This document shows positions 36,230 to 41,500 of a stretch of 41,500 nt of DNA, piece by piece (positions within the stretch are counted from its first letter, which is position 1; every line of letters begins with the position of its first letter). Position numbers and translations under genes: made by a program. The notes below the pieces were generated by a model, which ran no database searches, was not told where the DNA came from, and saw only the letters and a program-made list of their open reading frames with translations. Source of the stretch: JASLBX01 sp036374175 (GTDB lineage: Bacteria; Actinomycetota; Actinomycetes; Jiangellales; Jiangellaceae); assembly GCA_036374175.1 (NCBI GenBank), contig DASUUH010000055.1, forward strand, positions 1 through 41,500, read 5' to 3'.

Positions 36230-36254
36230 GTTTGTTGGGGTGCGGAGGGGGTTC

Positions 36255-36449
36255 ATGCAGGCGTTTCCGATCACAAGTCGGTTACAAGTTGGCGTGATTC
36301 CGACGATGGAGAGATCAGAGGCGATTCCTTGGTGGCATCGGAGGGAAGCCTGGGAGTCGGAGCCGAATGCGGTGGGGAAGCCAAGGGGGAGTAGCTGTGC
36401 GGCATTACGCCGGATCTCACGCAAGATGCAACCGGTCGGCAGTGGATAG
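36255..36449 (+). CDS. Possible 64-aa small protein
   Basis: An ATG preceded by GGAGGGGG (36244-36251) opens a frame beginning MQAFPITSRL, in the 256-bp gap before the glycosyltransferase. I recognise no family and the base composition is less clearly coding than that of the neighbours, so it may be a leader ORF or chance. The gap also holds a pair of 11-bp direct repeats starting ACAAGT (36273 and 36284) between ATCAC and GTGAT arms. Confidence 0.25.
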   Translation: MQAFPITSRLQVGVIPTMERSEAIPWWHRREAWESEPNAVGKPRGSSCAALRRISRKMQPVGSG

Positions 36450-36485
36450 TTGGGTGACGGTTCGGCCCGAGCGGATCGCGCAACT

Positions 36486-37934
36486 ATGACTCAGCGCATG
36501 ATGGGGTTCGAGCCAACTCTGGCTCCGGCCCGAAGGGTCACGAGTCCTCCTGTCGCCGCAGTTCCGGCACACGAGCGAGGGTTAAGTCGTGGAGTACCAC
36601 GGCGGATAGGCATCGTCGGCGCGGACGCCATAGCCGTGGCCGCTTCGACAGTTGGCGTCCTTGTCTTTCGGGACGAGGCGGCCGGCATGGGTCTGGTGGT
36701 GGTGGCCATCATGGTGGTCGCATTCCTTGCTGCCCTCGCCGTCTCTGGTTCGTATGGCCGGAATGCGGATGGGTTGACCGTCTCGCGACGGCTCGGTCGG
36801 CTGGGTGTCTTGTCCGGTCTACCGTTGGGCGTGGTGCTGGCCTCGTTGGCAACGCAAGCAGCCGCTCTCGACGGGCCGGCTTTGGAGCAGGCCGGGATGG
36901 TGGCCTTGCTCAGCTTGGCCACCATCCCGGCAGCGCGCGCTCTCGTGCTTGCGCTGATCACGCCGCAGCAGCGGGTGCGGCGGGTGCTCGTCGTCGGCAG
37001 CGGCCGAGTGGCGACGCGTGTAGTCGCGCGATTGCAGCGCTGCCCGACGGTGTCGGTCGTGGGCGTGGTCGACGATGACCCCCAAGCTGGCTCGGCAAGG
37101 CTGAGCAGCAACGACGAGTTGTCCGAGCTCTGTGCCCGACTCGACGTCGACGCAGTCGTGGTGGGCTTTTCGCGCAGGCCAGTGCAGGAGACCCTCGAAT
37201 TGCTGCGTGGCCTAGACAGCAGGGTGTCCGTGTGGGTGGTGCCGCGGCTGTATGAGGTGGTGACCTGGCGTTCGGTGATCAAGGAGTTGGATGGCATCCC
37301 GCTCATCGACGTCGCACCCGCCCAGGTTGGACCTGCCGCTCGGGCCGGTAAGCGGGCTTTCGACATTGTCGTCGCGGGCACCCTGCTGGTCGTCTTATCT
37401 CCACTCTTCGCCGTCGTGGCCGCGGCGATCAAGCTGACGTCGCCGGGACCGGTCATGTTCCGGCAATTCCGGTCTGGTCAGCGTCGCGAGCCGTTCCGCA
37501 TGTACAAATTCCGCACCATGGGGGTGGATGCCGAAGAGCAACGCGCCGCGCTCGCGCGGTTCAACCACGTCGACGGCCCGATATTCAAGATGAAGGATGA
37601 CCCCCGTGTCACCCGCGTAGGTGCATGGTTGCGCAAGACGAGCCTCGACGAGCTGCCACAGCTGATCAACGTGCTCCGCGGTGAGATGTCACTGGTTGGA
37701 CCTCGACCGTTCCCTATCCACGAATCCGAGGAGATCACCGGCTGGGCGGCGATCAGATTCTCGGTACCGCCGGGAATGACGGGGCTGTGGCAGGTCTCGG
37801 GCCGCAATGCACTCGATTACGACGACCTAAGGCACCTCGACTACGCCTACGTAGCCTCGTGGTCGTTCGCATGGGATCTGCGAATCCTCCTCCAGACCCC
37901 TGCTACTGTGCTGCTACGTAGAGGTGTTTTGTGA
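36486..37934 (+). CDS. Polyprenyl glycosylphosphotransferase (WbaP/EpsL-type initiating enzyme)
   Basis: A 482-aa protein of the exopolysaccharide initiating family. It has N-terminal membrane helices and a Rossmann-like CoA-binding-type segment (VRRVLVVGSGRVATRVV). The catalytic bacterial sugar transferase domain begins KRAFDIVVAG (289-298) and continues with PGPVMFRQFRSGQ, YKFRTM, KTSLDELPQLINVLRGEMS and LVGPRPFP. It transfers a sugar phosphate to undecaprenyl/decaprenyl phosphate, starting repeat-unit assembly. ATG 36486 is the chosen start; ATG 36498 and an upstream GTG/ATG at 36450 are possible. It is followed after 27 bp by the Wzz-like gene. Confidence 0.9.
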   Translation: MTQRMMGFEPTLAPARRVTSPPVAAVPAHERGLSRGVPRRIGIVGADAIAVAASTVGVLVFRDEAAGMGLVVVAIMVVAFLAALAVSGSYGRNADGLTVSRRLGRLGVLSGLPLGVVLASLATQAAALDGPALEQAGMVALLSLATIPAARALVLALITPQQRVRRVLVVGSGRVATRVVARLQRCPTVSVVGVVDDDPQAGSARLSSNDELSELCARLDVDAVVVGFSRRPVQETLELLRGLDSRVSVWVVPRLYEVVTWRSVIKELDGIPLIDVAPAQVGPAARAGKRAFDIVVAGTLLVVLSPLFAVVAAAIKLTSPGPVMFRQFRSGQRREPFRMYKFRTMGVDAEEQRAALARFNHVDGPIFKMKDDPRVTRVGAWLRKTSLDELPQLINVLRGEMSLVGPRPFPIHESEEITGWAAIRFSVPPGMTGLWQVSGRNALDYDDLRHLDYAYVASWSFAWDLRILLQTPATVLLRRGVL

Positions 37935-37961
37935 TCCGGGTGGCGCCGACGGAGTCGCGCG

Positions 37962-39602
37962 GTGTCCCGGCAGATGGCGGTGGGTGTCCGTAGGGTGGCT
38001 TACGATGCGCAACCTGTAGCCGACCCAGGCTGGAAGCGTGGTCCCAGCTTGGTTGGTGCGCTTTGGCGCTACAAATGGCCTGTCCTCATCTTCGCTCTGA
38101 TTTCCGCGATGGCCGGATACTTCTATACCGCAGCACAACCCCCGGAGTACGAGGCGACCGGTCGGGTGACGCTAACCAGTCCCTTCGACCGCACGCTGTT
38201 CCGGCACGAGCGGGGTGTCCCATACGTGGAGATCAACCGCTACCTGAGCACCGAAGCCAATCGGATGACCTCGCCGGACGTGCTCGCCGCAGCCTCTGAG
38301 CTGCTCGGCAGGCGCCTCGGGCCGGGCCAGATCCGTCAGCTGATCCAGGCTCAGAGTTCAACGAGCGTTCTCGAGGTGACCGTCCGCGCGCGCAACGATG
38401 ACCCCACGCAGGCGGCAGACGTCGTCAACGCGGTGATGCAGGCATACCAGGACGTCGCCGCCGCTGAGCTGGAGGCTCAGGTGGAGGCGTCGCTCGCGCA
38501 ATTAGCGGAGCTCGAGGCGAACCTGGAGGAGCGCTTGGAAGCGGTGTCGGAGGACGAAGATTCCGACGATCCGCTTGTACAGTCGCTGCGGACCAGCCTC
38601 AGCAATGAGATCACCGGCCTCCAGACACGCGCGGGGCAGATCCGTGCGGATGCCGCCGTGTACGGCACCGGCGTTGAGCGGGTCTATCCCGCCGCAGCGC
38701 CGGAGCTGCCGGTTTCCGAGACCCCGCGCCGGATGGCCGCGGTCTTCGGCGCATTGGGATTCATCGCCGCCATCATCGTGGCATTCTGGCGCAGCGAACG
38801 GACTCGCGTCGTCAACGGCGCTGACGACGCATCAGGACCGTTGGACACTCCACTGCTGGGCGTGATATCGACAAACGGGCCACGCACCCCAGCCGCGGCG
38901 GCACCGGTCGTCACCGCGCCGGACTCGGCGGCGGCGCGAGAGCACCAATTCATCGCGTCGAAGCTATCACTGCTCGGCGGGGACAGTGAGCCACGGATGA
39001 TTATGGTCACCAGTCCAGGGGAAACCCCGGGTAAATCCGTCGCCGCGCTCAACTTGGCCCTGTCCACGGCACTTGACCACCGCACGGTGATTCTCGCCGA
39101 CGTCGACGCCAGGGGCTGGTTGACGGACCTTCTCGGGGCCAGGGGGAAGAGTGGGATATCTGATCTCCTCGCCTGGAGCGCCTACGGAGACGTCGTCATC
39201 GACGACTGCGTGGCGGCAGTCGACGAGCTTCCCACGTTCGACAGCTTCCGGTTCATCCCGGCGGGCACTGTTGTCGGCGAGGGTGGTAAGACGACCGCGG
39301 GCGGCGCTCAAATGTCCAAGCTCCTGGCGAAACTGCTCCAGGAGGCCGACATCATCGTTCTCGACGGACCAGCCTTCCTGGAATCTCCCGCAGCGACGAG
39401 GCTGGCGGCCGACGCTGACGGTGTCGTCCTCGTCGTGCCCCGCGGAACGAAGGCCGAAGATCTGCAGAAGACCACCGAACTCATCCACCTGGCAAGAACT
39501 GCACCGGCGGGCTACATCTTCGATCGTTCACGAGCGCCCGGCCGTTGGCGACTGTGGCCGCGGCTTTATCAGCCAATTGCCGCGAAGCTCTCGCGCTCAT
39601 GA
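37962..39602 (+). CDS. Wzz/BY-kinase-like polysaccharide chain-length regulator
   Basis: A 546-aa protein that fuses an N-terminal Wzz chain-length domain to a C-terminal MinD/BY-kinase-like ATPase. The Wzz part has membrane helices near 40-58 and 245-262 and a coiled-coil region of Glu/Leu repeats at about 160-190. The ATPase has Walker A TSPGETPGKS (350-359), Walker A' ILADVD and Walker B IIVLDGP. Such proteins control polymer length with Wzy. The C-terminus (LWPRLYQPIAAKLSRS) lacks the tyrosine cluster that BY-kinases autophosphorylate. GTG 37962 or ATG 37974 may start it. The stop overlaps the GT4 gene (ATGA). Confidence 0.87.
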   Translation: MSRQMAVGVRRVAYDAQPVADPGWKRGPSLVGALWRYKWPVLIFALISAMAGYFYTAAQPPEYEATGRVTLTSPFDRTLFRHERGVPYVEINRYLSTEANRMTSPDVLAAASELLGRRLGPGQIRQLIQAQSSTSVLEVTVRARNDDPTQAADVVNAVMQAYQDVAAAELEAQVEASLAQLAELEANLEERLEAVSEDEDSDDPLVQSLRTSLSNEITGLQTRAGQIRADAAVYGTGVERVYPAAAPELPVSETPRRMAAVFGALGFIAAIIVAFWRSERTRVVNGADDASGPLDTPLLGVISTNGPRTPAAAAPVVTAPDSAAAREHQFIASKLSLLGGDSEPRMIMVTSPGETPGKSVAALNLALSTALDHRTVILADVDARGWLTDLLGARGKSGISDLLAWSAYGDVVIDDCVAAVDELPTFDSFRFIPAGTVVGEGGKTTAGGAQMSKLLAKLLQEADIIVLDGPAFLESPAATRLAADADGVVLVVPRGTKAEDLQKTTELIHLARTAPAGYIFDRSRAPGRWRLWPRLYQPIAAKLSRS

Positions 39603-40810
39603 GAATCCTCCAGGTGCATACCCGTTATCGCCAGCCCGGCGGGGAGGATCGCGTCGTCGCGGCCGAGGCCCACGTGCTCCGCACCGGCGGCCACGAGGTT
39701 GAGCAGGTCCTGGCCGACAACCCAGCAGCGCCGGTGGCTACGGTGGCGGCACTGCTGCGGGCACCTCGAAATCCGGCGTCGCGACGAGATGTCGAGCAGG
39801 CGGTGGCTCGCTTCAATCCGGATGTCGCGCACGTGCACAACACCTGGTACGCGCAATCGCCCTCCGTTCTGGACGGGTTGAGGGCGTCCGGCGTGCCAAT
39901 TGTGATGACCGTGCACAACTACCGGCTGATGTGTGTTAACGGCATGCTCCTGCGGGATGGTCGGCCATGCGAGGACTGTATCGGCGGGTCCCCATTGCCG
40001 GGCATACGACATCGCTGCTATCGGAACTCGGTGGTCGCCTCGACAGTCGCGGCGGCGACGATCGGCTACAACCGCCGCCGCCGGACCTGGGACCGCGCCG
40101 TCGATCTGTACCTCGCTCCCACTCAGTTCGTGCGAGATCGGCTGCTCGATGGGGGATTTCCTGCGGACCGGATCCGAGTTCAACCGCATTTCGTTCAGGA
40201 CCCGGGGCCGCGCCGGGCGCCGCCTTCGCAGTCGCACACCGTGCTGTTCGTTGGACGGCTTTCGCCCGACAAGGGTTGCCATGATCTGCTGGATGCCTGG
40301 GCAGCTCTCGGCGACACCGAGTTGGAGCTGGTCTTCATCGGAGATGGACCGTTGCGTGGGGAGCTCTCACGGCGCCGGGTGCCAGGGGTCCGCTTCGTCG
40401 GTTCCGTCGGCCCCGAGGAAGTCCGGTTCTGGATGCTCCGTGCCCGCGCGCTTGTCGCCACCCCCACGTGGTACGAAACGTTCGGTCTCGTGGTCGCCGA
40501 GGCGATGGCTGCGGGGTTACCTGTGATCGTTCCCCGTGGCGGGGCGCTGGCAGAGGTCGCTGCGGGCGGAGCCACCGTGGAGCCTGGCAACGTTGAAACG
40601 ACCGGATCGGCTGCTGACCGGCTCACCATGTCATTGCTGCATGCACGGGACGATAGCGTCGTCGACCTCACCGGATCGCGCGGACGGGCACGATTCGACG
40701 CCCTCTATTCGCCCACCGTGGGTCTGAGCCGGCTCGTGGAAACCTACCGGTCCGCCATAGCAGCCGCGGACTTCGACACGTCGACCGGCGTCAGTCGAGC
40801 CCGCAAGTAG
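39599..40810 (+). CDS. GT4-family glycosyltransferase
   Basis: A 403-aa GT-B fold glycosyltransferase. The N-terminus (MRILQVHTRYRQPGGEDRV) carries the acceptor-domain loop, and the donor domain has VLFVGRLSPDKG and VFIGDGPLRGEL. PTWYETFGLVVAEAMAAG, at about residues 288-305, contains the E-x7-E catalytic/donor-binding motif. A Cys-rich block (RPCEDCIGG) resembles that of many bacterial capsule transferases. It probably adds a sugar to the lipid-linked repeat unit made from the WbaP-type product. ATG 39599 overlaps the Wzz stop by 4 nt. Confidence 0.9.
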   Translation: MRILQVHTRYRQPGGEDRVVAAEAHVLRTGGHEVEQVLADNPAAPVATVAALLRAPRNPASRRDVEQAVARFNPDVAHVHNTWYAQSPSVLDGLRASGVPIVMTVHNYRLMCVNGMLLRDGRPCEDCIGGSPLPGIRHRCYRNSVVASTVAAATIGYNRRRRTWDRAVDLYLAPTQFVRDRLLDGGFPADRIRVQPHFVQDPGPRRAPPSQSHTVLFVGRLSPDKGCHDLLDAWAALGDTELELVFIGDGPLRGELSRRRVPGVRFVGSVGPEEVRFWMLRARALVATPTWYETFGLVVAEAMAAGLPVIVPRGGALAEVAAGGATVEPGNVETTGSAADRLTMSLLHARDDSVVDLTGSRGRARFDALYSPTVGLSRLVETYRSAIAAADFDTSTGVSRARK

Positions 40811-40815
40811 ATCTC

Positions 40816-41500
40816 ATGTCCGCAACCGCCGCCCGCCGCCTACTGCTCATCGCCGCGCTTCTCATCGTGTGGGGTCCGCCGGCCCTGCGGACGGCCGGCA
40901 GAGACCTCGACGTGGCGTTTGCCAACCCGTTCGCCTTCGACGCTGCCGCGTTGCTCCAGGTCGGTGCGTGGGTCTTTGCGGACGCACTCGTCGTCGTGCT
41001 GTTGGTGTCCCATCTCGCGCGCCGTACGCCGTTCTTGTCCGACGTCCTCGCCGACCGACCGATTCGCTGGTACGGCATCTACGGGCTGCTGGGGTTGGCC
41101 TCAGTGACGTACTCCGTCTCGCCGCTCTACACCGGGTACTTCGCTCACAAGATTCTCATCGAGCTCCTTGTGCTGGCGTTGCTGGAGTGGCACTGGCCCT
41201 CGCGTCAGGGTTCGAGGGCACTACAGGTGCTTTTCTGGGTCTACAGCCTGCAGGCCGCGGCTATCGGCATTCTGTATTTCGTCCGCCGTGAATGGGTCGT
41301 ACCGTTCGGTGCCGTGGCGGGCCCTGAGCCGGTGCGCGTAACCGGTGGAATGTTCGCGGACTATGGCAGCTCGGCCCTTATCTCGGGCTTGTTCTTCCTC
41401 ACAGTCGCATTGTTCGGCAGCAGGCCCGCGTACCGGTGGTTGGCGGCCGGAGCCTACGTCGGCACGTGGGCGTTGCTGGTGCTGTCCCAGACCCGTTCTA
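40816..41500 (+). CDS. O-antigen ligase/polymerase (Wzy-like) membrane protein, partial
   Basis: The frame starts at ATG 40816 and is open to the window end (228 codons). The N-terminal 228 residues include about five hydrophobic helices and a Wzy/WaaL-like beginning, for example SVTYSVSPLYTGYFAHKI and a helix ending in LVLSQTRS, as in O-antigen ligase family proteins. It would polymerise or ligate glycan repeats at the outer membrane face. It lies 5 bp after the GT4 gene. The function is inferred from topology and position, because the conserved periplasmic loop is beyond the window. Confidence 0.7.
   Translation, partial: MSATAARRLLLIAALLIVWGPPALRTAGRDLDVAFANPFAFDAAALLQVGAWVFADALVVVLLVSHLARRTPFLSDVLADRPIRWYGIYGLLGLASVTYSVSPLYTGYFAHKILIELLVLALLEWHWPSRQGSRALQVLFWVYSLQAAAIGILYFVRREWVVPFGAVAGPEPVRVTGGMFADYGSSALISGLFFLTVALFGSRPAYRWLAAGAYVGTWALLVLSQTRS

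Noticed and set aside
36230..36485. A second riboswitch ahead of the WbaP-type gene.
   Set aside because: No conserved aptamer blocks were seen. Only direct repeats and a possible small ORF are present.

Overview
The window is high-GC actinobacterial chromosome. Coding frames show strong third-position GC, GTG and TTG starts are frequent, and the gene set is typical of Actinomycetota: a glmU-prs-L25-pth block, TetR and MarR repressors beside short intergenic palindromes, a DUF664 DinB-like protein, a decaprenyl-phosphate phosphoribosyltransferase homologue and an actinobacterial-type cyclic-di-AMP riboswitch. I cannot fix the genus. A filamentous or soil non-mycolata actinomycete (Jiangellales or Propionibacteriales type) would fit, but this is only an impression.

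Left part (1-6.4 kb): the 3' end of isocitrate dehydrogenase, a terminator-like hairpin and a small degenerate-looking coding remnant are followed by a minus-strand Leloir cluster, galT-galE-galK. galT and galE overlap by 4 nt. Downstream on the same strand lie an aldehyde dehydrogenase and an MFS transporter, which are probably translationally coupled.

Middle (6.5-22.5 kb): mostly housekeeping and small regulatory modules. These are a CNNM/CBS membrane protein, trpS overlapping a 2H phosphoesterase, a secreted D,D-carboxypeptidase, a MarR repressor divergent from a trans-aconitate methyltransferase with two near-identical palindromes between them, a SpoU rRNA/tRNA methyltransferase, an RsmC-like methyltransferase whose start codon overlaps that of a divergent DinB-like gene, a large intergenic inverted repeat, an O-methyltransferase, a trans-sulfuration-family PLP enzyme, a desaturase-TetR operon with two abutting palindromic operators, an alpha/beta hydrolase, a YbaK protein and a large secreted multidomain sugar dehydrogenase with lectin modules.

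22.5-26.6 kb: tRNA-Gln(UUG), glmU, prs, the L25/Ctc ribosomal protein and pth, in the usual actinobacterial order.

26.8 kb to the end: a plus-strand extracellular polysaccharide locus. It contains UDP-glucuronate decarboxylase (UDP-xylose), a c-di-AMP riboswitch before a secreted parallel beta-helix protein, a GT87-like membrane protein, a UbiA-type phosphoribosyltransferase, a secreted SGNH esterase overlapping an O-acyltransferase gene, a polyprenyl glycosylphosphotransferase, a Wzz/BY-kinase-like protein, a GT4 glycosyltransferase and the start of a Wzy/O-antigen-ligase-like protein. Together they suggest initiation, decoration, polymerisation and chain-length control of a surface glycan. 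The riboswitch-controlled beta-helix gene is the most interesting object: its leader and N-terminus resemble those of Rpf-type cell-wall hydrolase genes, but the body is a different protein.
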